Positions 35,494 to 48,385 are shown, numbered from the stretch's first letter. The stretch is 64,000 bases of DNA from Lumbricus rubellus (GCA_945859605.1 OX243811.1:55860069-55924068); one strand, 5' to 3'. The notes: a model not told the origin generated them from the letters alone. Program-made: numbers and translations.

Positions 35494-35888
35494 CAGTGGT
35501 TCTCAAACTTCTGCAGGCCGCGGACCGGCAATAATTTATTTGGGAAGCTCGCGGACCGCTAACTTTAATGGCTAGCACAAACAAAAGCGAACTGTATTAT
35601 AAAAAACCTAACTATTGAGTTATTTATAGCCTAAATAGGGATTTTTTAATTAATAAAATTGCTTGTACAGCCATTTCGGTAGTTAAAATAAGGTTCTGGT
35701 AATGTATTTTTAAAGTTTGAGACAGAATTTTGAATAAATTTGAAACAACGATTCGAATAATTTCACAATTTTAGATATATAAATTGATAATAATAATTTA
35801 TTTTTCACTCTCAGACTTCTTCACGGACCGGTGATCAGGACTCCGTGGACCGGTGCCGGTCCGCGGACCACCACTTTGAGAACCACTG
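35494..35888. mobile_element. hAT-type MITE (395 bp)
   Basis: Perfect 8-bp duplication GTCTAGTG at 35486-35493 and 35889-35896. Ends are CAGTGGTTCTCAAACTT and its complement AGTTTGAGAACCACTG-like sequence (CACTTTGAGAACCACTG). CGCGGACCGG words lie near both ends. This terminus resembles that of hAT/Charlie MITEs known from vertebrates. Non-coding. Confidence 0.9.
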
Positions 35889-36460
35889 GTCTAGTGTGAA
35901 GTTACACACCCATTAAAAATGGTTAGGTAGGTAATAGGTATGCTTCATTGCTGAGAGGTACTTAAAAGGTAACCAAGCCAGTGATGTACTCAGGTGTGGT
36001 GGGGGGTACCGTCTCAAGCCTTGATAAAGGAGGAGGGTGATGCTAAACAGATTTTTCACAGCACAGCATTATCATCAGGAGAAAAATATTTTAAAAAAAT
36101 AACTAAGAGCAAAAATAACATGAAAGAAAATGCTTAAACCGAACTATGAAACACAAAACTGAAAATAAAATAGACCTGTAAGAAAACAGAGAACAAACTT
36201 AAGAAAAGAATTCAGGTCAACTTGTGTTACACAAACCTTACGTTGCTAAGGTATTTCAACCACCAGGAGATTCATCACTCAAAACGTGAAAAAATTACAC
36301 AATACACCTCATCCATCTTGATTTAAAATTGAAGACATCAAAACATATTGATGATATGATGACAAAATCTTAGAGCTACACATCAGAGCTGTAAACGTTA
36401 CCTGGCTGCAATTGCATTTTGTAAACTTAAACTTACCAGCATGCACTTACGTAATCCTCC

Positions 36461-37689
36461 TTAGTATGGCTTGCCCTCTGTCCTTGGTTTCTTCAGTTCG
36501 ACCTTCAGCCTGCGATTGCCAATCTGAAAGCCGTTCATTGCCTGAATGGCATTCTTCGCTGACATCGGATTGTCGTAGCTAACAAAGCCTGCAAAATTAT
36601 CACAAATTCAGAGCCCGTCTGCTAACAAAATTTAAACCTTAGGCTCTGTGCTACTGAGATATCACATAAGTGCATAAATATTTTGATTATATAACTCATT
36701 TGTTTCAGAAACTACAATTATTCTGGGATACAGCTCATATGTAATACAATAAAACATTTTCAAAAAGTGAGATATGCAAATGAATTGCTAAGAAACTGTA
36801 TATAAAAACTTCATGTACACTCTCATCATTATGGTGTTAAAGCTTATACAAGCACAGAAGTTATGTGCTTACCAAAGCCTTTGCTGACGCTTGTCTTCTT
36901 ATCAATGAAAACACGTGAGGAGACAATGTTGCCAAATGGTGCAAAGACCTGCATGAGGTCTGAATCTCCAAATTCTTCCGGGATATGATAGATGAATAAA
37001 TTGCATCCCTCTGGACCTACCAGATGAACAAACAGCGTAAACAGAAAGTTCTAAGAAGCAGAAAAGATAAAGATTCAGATAGGAATCAGAAGAAAAACAA
37101 ACTTCAAAACAATAAATAAAACTTGTGCATCTAAAAATGTAATTGAGCTGATTTCAATACTTCTCTAGCTGTGTCACAGATGAATTATCCTCCTTGATAT
37201 CATTTGACTGACCTTCCAGGAATGATCAGTTTTACAGACAACATTGATTTACATAATTTGACAAGAATACATCACAATACTACAGACACAACACAAAATG
37301 CTGTTGGTCTAATCAAGACTGACATAAAACCTGAACAAGATAAAGAACACTGAACATAAAAGACAAGAAAAAATAGCATTAACATCACAATGATTATAAA
37401 AATCTGCATCATTGAAGCTATATAATCATCATTTTCAAAATAATATTGTTTAAATGAGAGCAACTTTTCAAGAATGCTATATAACATGGCAACAATAAAG
37501 AAGCAATTCAAAACATGAGTAACTTGTAAAACATGATCAACACTCGAATACCTTCTGCATGACCTTTTCCAGAATTGAAATAAGGTCGTGCAACATTTCT
37601 CATGCCAGAGTTTCCTTGTGATCCATACATTCCTCCTGCAGAAGTTCAAAGACACATCAACTTCAAAGAATAAGTTCACACACACACAA

Positions 37690-37720
<31 letters not shown>

Positions 37721-40700
37721 CCCACACACTTGCCATGGCTCATAACAGATAAAAAAAGTAAAAACCATAGCACAACTTATTAAGAATTTATTTGCCATTC
37801 TAGTCCAAATAAAATTACGCAAATCATAGTCTAAAACGCAAATCCTAAAGTTATCACTGTTAAAACACTGTTAACTTTCCTGTGAGGTGATCATATGACC
37901 TTGAGAGAGAGACAGCAGGTTGACTGCCTCATGTGCTGAGGTCAATAAAAAATGAAATCACTACCTTTTCATTTCCCCTGAAACCTCTCTCAGAGGCTGT
38001 CCAAGGAATTGTTCTCCTGCTCTATCATGAATCCTCAAAAAAATACTATTCGTATAATCGAATACCTTGAGACATGCTCGAGTTTGATTGTCCCGAGGGC
38101 AACATTCCAGAAGATGGATTGTTCATTGATGACAGCTGCTGAAGCAAGGCCATGTTAGGATTCAGCAGGGTATTCAGCACTGCAACAGTATCGAAATCCA
38201 TCACTGTAATCGTAATCACCAATTTCAATAGCACTGCTATTCAACATAAATTATTCAGTGACAGTCATAAACATTTGACGTTGCAGTCATTCAGATCAGA
38301 AAGCTCATTAATTTATTTAAGTAAAAAATACTCAGATAACAAGATATCATCATTCTTACTATCACAAAATAATTGGCAAATCAGCACAGGTGCTTCTGAC
38401 CTCACAACAGAAGAAAATCAAGTAGCATGATCTTCATTTAACCTCAGCTACACAAAGGTAAAGCGAAAAAGAACATTAAACCCATTCTACAGAACAGACA
38501 GCATGGATGACTCCTCTTATGTTGTAATGTGGAAATTATACAACTGTAATTAATATCATTGCCATTGTTAGCAGCATATATTATCTACTCAGCATTGGCA
38601 AGTGAATCACTGGTACACACCTATCATCAGTGAAAACGCAAAAAGTTAGCGGCTTTAGTTAGAACTGCAACACATTCTATGCTGAGAACATCTCTGCATG
38701 TTAGATAGCAGCACTTAACCCTTTCGTTACGAGAACAGACCCGGATCCTGGCTTAATAACCCGTCGCCACGACGGGTTCCGTAACCAAAAGGGTTAAGTT
38801 AAGAAAGCTAGAACTACAGTAATCCCATTCAATAGTCCCAATAAACTATATGATCTAAAGAAGTTTGATGAAGCAAAGCATGGCAATGTATTTACCAGGG
38901 TTGCTGGCAATAGCAGTTAATGCTGATGCAATATCCTGAAAGCCAGCAGCAGGGTTGTTCATTCCCTGCCCTATAAACAAAACAGATGAAATTACCACTA
39001 ACAATATAAACATTCATTCATCAATTCAACAGATGAGGACGGCAAAAAACTGGATTGGCCACATCATGAGACGTGACAACAAAATAAGAGAAATCATCGA
39101 AGGAAGAATGGAGGGGAAAAAGACACCTGAGGAAGACTAAGAACAATGCTACTAGATGATGATGATGATGATGAAGGAAGGCTACATGGGACTGAAGAGA
39201 GACACACAAAATAGAGAAGAGTGACGTCATTGGACATACGAACCTGCCTCATGAGGACAGAGAATGAAAGAAGAAGAATTAAACAGACAAGCATGCCATA
39301 AGAAAACATGATACACTAACAAATGATAATGAAGCTTAACAGGAGTCGAATATAACAGCGAGGCAGATTGCAAGACGCCGATCTGTCCTAATGCTCATTC
39401 TGCAGGACTTCACTCCTATGAAAAGGAAGGCAGAGTCAATCGTATGGTGCTGATCCTTATGCCAGTGTGCCACCACTCAACCATCTCCCCACAAAACAAC
39501 ATGTCACCATTGAACCATAAACTGTAAATATGAACTATTTGACCAAAATAAAAGTGAATTGCATCTTCTGAAAATGCTTCTTTGAGCAAAAGTATCCTTT
39601 GTGCAACTGCTGTCTTCAATAGAATTACATATACAGAAATGCAACATCGTAAATTCATCTCAACTTGTAATTTGAAATATTCTTAAGTGAAGAAGAAGAC
39701 ACATCGAGAACAGGGTTTTTAAATGACTTGTGAACAGAAACAACAACATGTTCAATATTTTAATGACATCTGTCCACAAAAAATGATTAACATTAGCACA
39801 AAAAAAACACTTGAGTTACATAAGGAACCATAAATCTCAGACTGGTTCTGAAGAAGGGTCAAAATTATTTGAGACAATGAACAGAATTGTGAGATTTACT
39901 GACCTTGATTTGACATTGGATACTGCTGATTCATTCCAGGTCCTGAAGGCTGTTGAAACCTTGAGCCGCCTAGTGATGCATTATATCCTGATTGCGGACC
40001 ACTCAAGTTACTGCCGCTGCCACCGTGGGATGATGCACCTTTAGAATAACATATTTACTGTTCAATATCTCCATTGTTGAAGAAGAAAATGGAAATAAAT
40101 AATACACAACCACAGTGAAAAGGTGCGGTCCCTTTTACAGAATCGCATCTAACAACAAAAGATGACAAAAATCCAGAAAACAAATCTTGAACTAAAGACA
40201 AATGTTATTTAAACTTGAGAATAAAATTAATAGAATTGGGTTATGTATGTATGCATAAGAGAGCATACAAAAGAATGAACAGTTAATAAAACTACCTTTA
40301 ACAATACCTTAGATTGTCAAATTACATATCAAAATATTTACAGTGTCTAGGATTATTATTGTAGAAATAGATAAGTTGAGCACTTTTAAACTGTCTGCAC
40401 TAGTAAAGTTAAGATTTTCAGCATGGATTACTCAGAGATGGCCCAAAAACATGAAAAAGCATGATGGGTTTGAGTTATTGTACACTAATCAATGGGCCAT
40501 AGCAAATGCTTTGTTATAACACAACTGCATAAACCACAATTAAATTTAGAAAGTTCATAAACAGTACACAGAGGTCACACTGTAGTCTGCAAGTCTAGTA
40601 TAAATTGGCAGATAAAGCTGTCATTAATGCATAAATTCAGAACATAATTATTACGTTAACAAAGTCTAAGAAGTCTAGAAAAACATTTTCAGAAGACCAA

Positions 40701-43700
40701 CCACCTCCAAGGCTGCCGCTCATACTGGCCATATGACTGCCTCCCATTGCTTGCTGAAGCAGCTACAAATAAAAAAAACACCGATGAGAAATACCATTGG
40801 CAAAACAAGTTCATCAGCGATAACAACAATTTAAGACACCGACCAGTAACTAGGCTGCCCGATGAAAAAAACCAAAAGCTATACTAACTTCATATGTATA
40901 CTAGGCTGGAGTGAAAAAAACGAAATTGATATTTCAGAATCGGCTGGGTGCGCAAAAGTTGTGTACTGGGCACAGTAGTTTGGGTGTAAAATATTATTGG
41001 ATTTGATTGGGTTCTTGACGTGCCCCAACGCCCCCCAAAAATTACGAAATGGCTCAATTTCGCATTTTCATCTTAATTTTGTTTATATTAACAATATTTT
41101 TTTTTGCTACTGTGATTTTATTATGGTGATATCTTTAGATAGTAATCTACATAATGAAGAGATAACTCCAACAATGGCAGCCAAAAAGTCGAAAAAGAGA
41201 CGAACCAGTAGGCATCCATGGAGTCTTTGAGATTCACACGGAATTGCTTCAAACTGTGTTTCCACCAAATGCTATATGCTGAATAGGGTGGAGTGAAGGG
41301 TAGGGGCAAAATATTTTTTCAGAATCCATAATTTGCAGGAGGGTGCATAACTTGTACATAGATGCTAGTAGCGCCAGGATAAAATATCGCGCCTCTAGTA
41401 CGCTATAATGTCTGGAGGTGTCCCAACTCTCAAACCGATTTCAATGTAACAAAAAAACTTAAGATCTTCTTTGATGTGTTCAATCGTCTATAATAAGCGG
41501 TAACGTCACTGGTATGAGCAGAATAAACTATTTCAATTATTATTCTAAAGAACACATTGAGTAATTGAGGTCCTGCTATTGAAGTTAGTTTGATTAGAAG
41601 CAGTCAACGAAACTTTTTTCTTTCCATTTTTGTCTACCTCGATTCCGTGAATATATGGCATCCTTTGGAATGACGCATTTCATAGGCCTATAGATCTAAT
41701 ATCTTTCCTTGTTTTAACACTGCGAGCAGAATATTCTCAGGATGTCCGAAGAAGGTATTTTTTATAAATGGATCAACAATCTCCATCATATCTTTGAACT
41801 ATCTTGAAAATGCAATCCTCCGATGAAGATGTCGTAAACCTTTGTGCACGAAGATCAGGTTTGATGTGGAAAAACATTTGATCACAGGCCAATGCATTCA
41901 TGCATGATGAATTTATATGTGTGACAAGTTGTTCAGATGGTTCCAATGATGCTAGCTAGAAACATAGAATCCGCTGACCAGTTGTGGGTCACCTTGAATG
42001 AATTGCTGAACCTGGGTTTCGATTATAGGAACTTGTACAGAGCATTCCTAGGCTGGCATAGTATGACACGTTCGAACAAATACTTCTGATCCGTGCTTAC
42101 AGCGCCATTATCAACACGTGGATAATTGTTAATTGCAATTGATGTAAAGGGAACTATGGACATGTTTTCACATACCTGGATTGCTTTACAAAATTGACCA
42201 GAAATCTCTCAAGGACCGTGCTCTTACACCATTGAGTTTATGTAGCAGATGTCTCAAAGGCAATTTGTTTGCAGGCAACAAACAACAGAACCACTGTAGT
42301 GGACTCTCTTACTTATATTTCAAGCAAGCAAATAACACCTCCTACGCTACCAGTATTAGCATTTATTAGTGCCATCTGCCCTTAAATGGTTAAAGCAGAT
42401 TTCTGTACTTGGCGTGAAACAGCCTAAATATTTTCACATACTCGCTTGTGAGATATCGTTAGGATGGACATTCTACAGACTACAGTAGGCTATAATCCAC
42501 CCTCCTTCAACGAAATGTGCCACCAGGACTTCAAAAACAGCCATTGCGGAACCCCTTACGGATTTCTATAATTTCTTGTAATCATAAATGAACAGGAAGA
42601 ACTTCGTCATGTCAGCGCGTGTGGAAACACAGTTTGAGGCAATTCCGTAGGAATCTCAAAGACTGGATGCCTACTGACCAGTTCGTCTTGTTTTCAACTT
42701 TTTGGCTGCCATTCTTGGAATTACTCTTCAATATGTAAAGCACTAGATAAATATATTACCATAATAAAATCACAGTAGCAAAAAATAAAAATAAATTGAA
42801 TATAAAAAAATTAAGACGAAAATGCGAAATTGAGCCATTTCGTAATTTTTGGGGGGCGTTGGGGCACGTCAAGAAGCTGACCAAATCCAATAATATTTTA
42901 CCCCCAAACTACTGTGCCCACTACACAACTTTTGCGCACCCAGCCGATTCTGAAATATCAATTTCGTTTTTTCACTCCAGCCTAATGTATACAGTATAAT
43001 AATTTAAAACATTATAATAAATCAATGCATCCAATCAAACAAGAATAAAGTCTACGCAAACATTCTTTGAGAAACAGATTCAATTAAGTCCAAAAAAAGT
43101 CAAATGCAGTAACATAGCAAACAATCGCAAAAAATTCCTGATACTTAAAAACAGAAAAATCAGCAAAGTGCTTCTGACCTCACACTGTCCAAGCAAAAGT
43201 ATGAAAAGATTCAAATGCCAATGTTGTTCTCACCGACATGTACGGCGATGAATTCTGACTGCTGTCCATCATCTTCTTCTGCTTCGATTTAATCTCCTTT
43301 TCTTTCTGCGTGTCGGCTGGTTTAACGACGAGAGGCATTCGACAACCCTACGACAAGCACAGCTCAACATTACAGAAAATGATGTGCATTAATATAATAA
43401 GCAAGGTCATTGCTAATTCATCCTTAACCTCTCTCAATAGTAGTTATCAATGGCATGGTTAGTATAAGGAGGCAAAGTTTACACTACTGCAGAAAAAAAT
43501 GCAAATAATATACACATACATTCAAAACTCTGGTTGAAAATTCCAAGCCTCAAATTATTTCAGAAACAGCCATGGTCTACAAAACAATACAATTTATGTG
43601 CATAATACTGTTGCATCTAAGAAAAAGATCAATAACAGCTCCACCTGCTCATTGCTCATATATGTAAAAAGTCAATTTTTTCAACTCAGTGTGGATCATA

Positions 43701-46700
43701 ACTCTTCGATGAGATTATTTATTATAGAATTAATTTTATCCTGAAGTATGTTATAAGGAAGCCCTTGAGTAGAAAGTATGACATGCAAAACACAACATGT
43801 TGTGATAAGAAGAATAGTAAATCAGAAATCATCTTATATTATGAGTAATACGTTTCGAGACTTGATGTGAGTCATCTGCACAACATGTGCAACGTGAAAT
43901 AACAACTCGTGTGCATTCTAAAAGGTGCTTTACAAATCCAAAAATACAATATTTACAGTACAATTAAGAGCTCGAATTTATACGACATCCTCACCTCAAG
44001 TGTTTTGGAATGATGCAGAGACTTAATGGCAAGCTGTGCACTCTTTCTTGAGGCATACGTGACAAAAGCACAGCCTTTAATAAATAACAGAACACACGTA
44101 CAATTAATAATGTCAGTTGGAAGTAACTGAGTTGAAATGAAGAAATCTAGAAAAACTTATTTTTAAACACAAACACTACAAGCATAGAATTTGTTTTAAA
44201 AAGCCAAAATGCAATTTTCTTATTTACATGCCTAATGGCATGTAAATAATCTCATTCTATAATTTAGGATTTAATGGATGGATCTCAGTTTAATGTTATG
44301 TTACTAAAACATTTGCATATTGCTAACACCAATTCTGTATGTGAAATAAATGAAAGCAAAAGACAGAAGCTGGCAAATTGCTGTGTCTTTTACACAAGAG
44401 TTTTAAAACCATTGAGTTCGAGTTTTAAAACCATTCAGTTGTGTTGTCTGACCTCAGTAGTTCTATCCCTGTGCTCTACTACAGAAATGAGTCTGAAGCA
44501 TTTGATTCTCACCTTTGCTCTGGCCATCACGATCTTTCAGGATGACACAGTCTTCCAGTGCACCATACGGAGCGAACATAACGGTCAATTCATTGTCACC
44601 CATCGTCTTTGGCAGCATTCCGACAAATAGACGTCTCTCCTCTTCTAAAAACAGCAAAGCATCAAAACAGATGTACTTAGTACTATTTAGATAAACATGG
44701 ACAAAGCAATATAACATCGATGAATTCCAATACAAGAAAAAGAAGACAAACAAATCTATGCAAGTTTAATCCTAGAACTGCCTTAAAAACCTGAATAATT
44801 CATAGCTTACGGCTGCTTTACACTCGATTGCTAAATCTGTGAGCACGCATGCATAAGTGCATGTATGTAACAAAGACCAATAACTCCTGAGAAAAAATAT
44901 GGTCCATAGAATTTATAAAGCTCATAACAGGTCTGGTCAAATTTCAAGACAACAACAACACATATAATATCGATTATCAAAAGCTTTAAAACGAAAAAAG
45001 AATTCAAAGCAGTGATTTACCATTTTTTAATTCACTGTTTGCTGGCTTTACTTGCAATGGATTTTTCATCTGAAACAGCAGAAAACCTAAGTAGCAGTGC
45101 AGCTCTCTTACAACCATATCATATAAAAAAACACTGAATTTTAAATAACGAAATCAATACACTTTAAAGTAATAATATGCAATAAGATGAAATATTTTCA
45201 AATAATCTTACTTTTATCAGTTTTTGTAACAGGAACATGCAGAATATTCACAACAACAAACAGTATAAACAAGGAAGTAATTTAATTGTCAGTTTCTATA
45301 GATGCAAGAAGCAGATGTCAATCTTCTAATGCTCTGGAGTAGGTAGCATTTAGAACAAAAAGCCCCATAAAAAAACCAACATCAGAGGGCAATGATAATG
45401 CTACATAAGGTATATTAAAGGTATAACACTTACTCCAGGAAGTGTTTTTATTCCATGTAGTCCATTCTGGGCATCAATGGCAGCCTGTCTTGTATAATAA
45501 GTCAAGAACGCACATCCTGAAAGAAGCATTGTCCCTTCATAACAGAGACTTGTGTCAATACGTAACCTCGTTTTGAGAATAGACAATTAAACACATTCAG
45601 GTAAAAATGTCACCTTGTATCATTTCAAGATAGTAAGGATGACAAACAATGGAAATAATATCAGGAAGAGATGAAATGACACCATGAGCAGATGCGTCCT
45701 TCTGGTGGCTGACTTTACAACAATTGACCAGGTAATGAATTTAATAAGTTGAGGCCAATTTTACATTGAATAACCAATTAACCAAATAAATATTAAATTA
45801 GTAAAGTCACCTAATATTACCTGCACACTACAAGAATTAAGGAAAAGTTTAGAAGTTTTCTGCTTACCTTTGTTCTCCATTGTTCCTTGATCCTTGAGGA
45901 CAACGATCTGAAAAACCGGACCATAGGCCTCGAACATATCACGTAGTTCGTCTTCAGACATACTGCGAGGAATCTGTCCAATGAAGAGCTTGATGCAGTC
46001 TGTATCTGGCTGCTGAGGGTGATCTCCTGCACCACCTAGTCCATGAGATGACAAGCTTTCTACACATGCACAAATAAATCAACATTCCTATGTCATAATC
46101 TTGTGCCAAACAATAGCATTGTACAAGGCGGAAACATGAAATACAAAAAACATGGATGCCAAATGATATTTATGTAATAAAGTGTGCATACAAGTCAGTA
46201 TCTAGGTCAAAAATAAAAAAATCAAACTTCACATCATGCATATTCTGAAATGTGCTTAAGTTGCTCTTTAGTCCTCATTCTCTTTCACTTTGGCGGAAGC
46301 TGATTCTATTCCCTGGGTGCAGAGGCTTGGAACACACCCGAGCCCATAACTGTTTGCAATAATAATATAATAACGAACATCATCTATAGTGCCACGCAAG
46401 TCAAGTGTTTAAAACAAAACACAAAACCCTAAATCCAATATAAATATGTTCCTATAATCAACAACTATATATACTGCACTTTGGTTTGCGTGGAATGACA
46501 ATTAAATCAGATAAAGCAATGGTGGGGAAGTGGGTTCAACACATGTCCTTGATCAATGCAGGACAGCTTATGTTTATGTTTTTAATTTAAATCTTAATAG
46601 TTTATCGGGAGTTCTGCCGCTTTCTATAAAACCGTTTTTGGGAAATCAGGCTTTTGTGCATTTTCCGCGTTTTCGGGGATACGGGGATTCGGGTTGACCC

Positions 46701-46835
46701 CTTTTTCTTACGCTGGCGAACTACCGCGTCGCAAACGAAACGAGTAAAAAATATACAAATCAGCGATCAAAGTATCATTCAAACTGCATTACCAATAGCA
46801 TAAGAATCCACTGCATTCTTCATGTCCATATCCAT
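36461..46835 (-). CDS. CELF: CELF1/2-like RNA-binding protein (CUGBP Elav-like family)
   Basis: Regulator of alternative splicing, translation and mRNA decay that binds GU-rich RNA. Fourteen in-phase exons give 476 aa: 46835-46793, 46059-45868, 45516-45434, 45069-45021, 44644-44513, 44074-43995, 43347-43234, 40762-40705, 40038-39904, 38970-38896, 38179-38066, 37635-37552, 37016-36873, 36588-36461. All introns are GT-AG. RRM1 has [20 protein letters not shown] and CAFLTYY. RRM2 has [16 protein letters not shown] and [13 protein letters not shown]. Between RRM2 and RRM3 lies a Gln/Ser/Gly/Asn/Met-rich linker (about 194-386), the divergent domain of the family. RRM3 has [39 protein letters not shown] and the family-typical KPY end. 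Three in-frame ATGs (MDMDM) open the protein and the first was chosen. Paralogue assignment (CELF1 or CELF2 versus a pre-duplication gene) is not possible from sequence alone. Intron 7 carries a 2-kb transposon. Confidence 0.96.
37679..37727. repeat. (CA)n microsatellite in CELF intron 11
   Basis: About 49 bases of CA dinucleotides with few interruptions, 45 bp upstream (in transcript direction) of CELF exon 12. On the CELF transcript strand this is a (UG)n run, a sequence that CELF proteins bind. Confidence 0.9.
38719..38793. mobile_element. 75-bp TTAA-flanked palindromic element, copy 2 (CELF intron 10)
   Basis: TTAA lies at 38715-38718 and 38794-38797. Termini are CCCTTTCGTTACG and its near complement CGTAACCAAAAGGG, with an inner CCCGTCGCCACGACGGG palindrome. 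Exactly as long as the element at 31540-31614 and of the same design, but the termini differ. Confidence 0.7.
39011..39260 (+). mobile_element. Non-LTR retrotransposon remnant (CELF intron 9)
   Basis: Translation includes [20 protein letters not shown] then RMEGKK. After a (GAT)n run it continues [16 protein letters not shown]. This is the usual C-terminal end of RTE/CR1-like reverse-transcriptase ORFs. The GAT run replaces part of the coding sequence. Short and broken. Confidence 0.6.
40902..42984. mobile_element. 2083-bp DNA transposon with about 365-bp terminal inverted repeats (CELF intron 7)
   Basis: Perfect 8-bp duplication ATGTATAC at 40894-40901 and 42985-42992. Ends are TAGGCTGGAGTGAAAAAA and its complement. 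The arms run from 40902 to about 41267 and from about 42620 to 42984 with roughly 85-90 percent identity by eye. The 1.35-kb interior has no long open frame, so the copy is non-autonomous. The 8-bp duplication would fit hAT or P-like superfamilies; the assignment is uncertain. Confidence 0.85.
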
Positions 46836-47544
46836 TGTATTTCGTCAGCTAAGCTATCAGAATAAAAAATTATCTGTTTTAGATTTCAAGATTCCTTTTA
46901 CTTCAGACCGCTATCGTTAACGGAACAAAGGAAATGATGGACACCGGTTTGTCTAATAACCAATATTTAGTCCATAACTTAACCACTTATCATGAGGATA
47001 GGTGGAAAATCGAAAGTATTTGAATAGGCCTAATAGTCCGTTCTGTTAACACCACCAAACTCTCTCATTGTGCATTGACCACCTACAAGCATGAATATTT
47101 TTGTATAATGAATTAATGATATTGTAAAATGCGAACCATAGAGAAATTACTGTAGGCCTAATGCCAATAGTGCTATCAGCAAAACCACCTCAAAAATCTT
47201 GAAATAAATAGTTTATTTTGCCACAATAGAGCAGCATATCATAATTATTATTTAGGCCTACCATGTAGCACAAAATGCAGAGACGAAACAATTTGACCTG
47301 CTACATAAAATTGTTTAAATTAGGCCTAACGCTCGACACTGTCACAGCTGTAGCCTACCATTGAGTAATTTCTTGCTCGATCGTTGTCAGAACTGTAGGC
47401 CTACATTTGGTTAATTATTAACCGTAAAACACGAATTTCAGCAGCGACCACAAAAGCAAAGCCACGGGAATCATCATAGCCTTTTCAAAAAGTGTAATCT
47501 CTCCGAACACAAACATTGAGTGTAGTAGGCCTAGCCTAAATAAT

Positions 47545-47579
47545 AACGGCCCACTCCTATATTATAGGAGTGGGCCGTT
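47545..47579. repeat. Perfect 17-bp inverted repeat (palindrome)
   Basis: AACGGCCCACTCCTATA, one base, then the exact reverse complement. It is GC-rich in an AT-rich surrounding and lies about 0.7 kb upstream of the CELF start codon. Confidence 0.9.
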
Positions 47580-48132
47580 TTCTCATAGCATCATAACTAT
47601 GCCACAGTGTATTCTATAGGCTACTGTGACTATACCTCGACCTTGTAAATTTTTCAATACGTAGGCTAGGCCTAGTGGCACAACGTCAATTCTAACCAAG
47701 CTTTCACTTAGCCTCGCTTGTCTTTAAATTGCTGAGTGTCTGCGAATGGAGTGCAGCTGTCGAAGAAATTTCCATTCTTTGAGCACAAAAATTGGCAAAA
47801 ATATTGTTGATAATCGATCATAGAGCAGTATGTAAGATATGTTCGTTCTACACATCGCAGCACATCTTCTGTTGCAGCTATAAACGCGCTAAATAACTTC
47901 ACAAGTTTGTGGCAAATGAACCGGAAATACCGAGGACGGCGAGGAGCCAATTAATACAAAATACTTTATTTAAATTTAAGCGTAAGTGGCCCATGCAAGT
48001 TGCGCAATTATTAAGTATTATTATGTGAACGCTGAACTAGTCTAATCAGTTTATGTCATGTATTTAGTTCATATACTTTCCCTCCTTGCTATTGACCTGA
48101 GAAAGTAATCGTAATCGTAGACTCGGAACTTC

Positions 48133-48385
48133 GGCGAAACTGCACAATCGGGGACCGCTATTAATAGATCTTACGTACTATTTTCAATTTATTGGAAAGA
48201 GTGACGACACTAACCCTAATTCTAACCCTAACCGACCCTCACGACGCCTAACCTGAGCCCTAACCGACCCTCACGACGCCTAAACTGAGCCCTAACCGAC
48301 CCTCACGACGCATAACCTGAGCCCTAACCGACCCTCACGACGTCTAAGATCTATTAATAGCGGTCCCCGATTGTGCAGTTTCGCC
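48133..48385. mobile_element. Inverted-repeat element with telomere-like minisatellite, copy 2
   Basis: 253 bp flanked by GGAACTTC on both sides (48125-48132 and 48386-48393). Terminal inverted repeats of about 40 bp are essentially perfect, starting GGCGAAACTGCACAATCGG. The core has ACTAACCCTAATTCTAACCC, then 3.8 copies of a 32-bp unit (from 48226) beginning CCCTAACCGACCCTCACGAC. Non-coding. It sits 118 bp upstream of the ANKRD6-like start codon. Confidence 0.9.

Larger units (their letters stand above)
29903..36460. other. Convergent gap between PPIL4 and the CELF gene
   Basis: No coding exon is supported. It holds both 3' UTRs and several repeats, which are listed separately: a LINE 3' end, a dispersed element with a nested 75-bp insertion, an 813-bp Tc1/mariner-type MITE, a LINE tail near 35140 and a hAT MITE. 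The remaining 33560-34900 and 35900-36460 show nothing recognisable. Confidence 0.6.

Noticed and set aside
37272..37736. 154-aa minus-strand frame with a Val/Cys run
   Set aside because: Runs across CELF exon 12 in the wrong frame, intron sequence and the CA repeat.
47708..47950. 80-aa minus-strand frame starting MAPRRPRYF
   Set aside because: Not recognised; no in-phase link to CELF exon 2 could be established. It might be an alternative first exon, but that is unsupported.
48206..48347. True telomere or chromosome end
   Set aside because: The CCCTAA-like words are embedded in a 32-bp unit inside a small element with target duplications, and genes continue on both sides.
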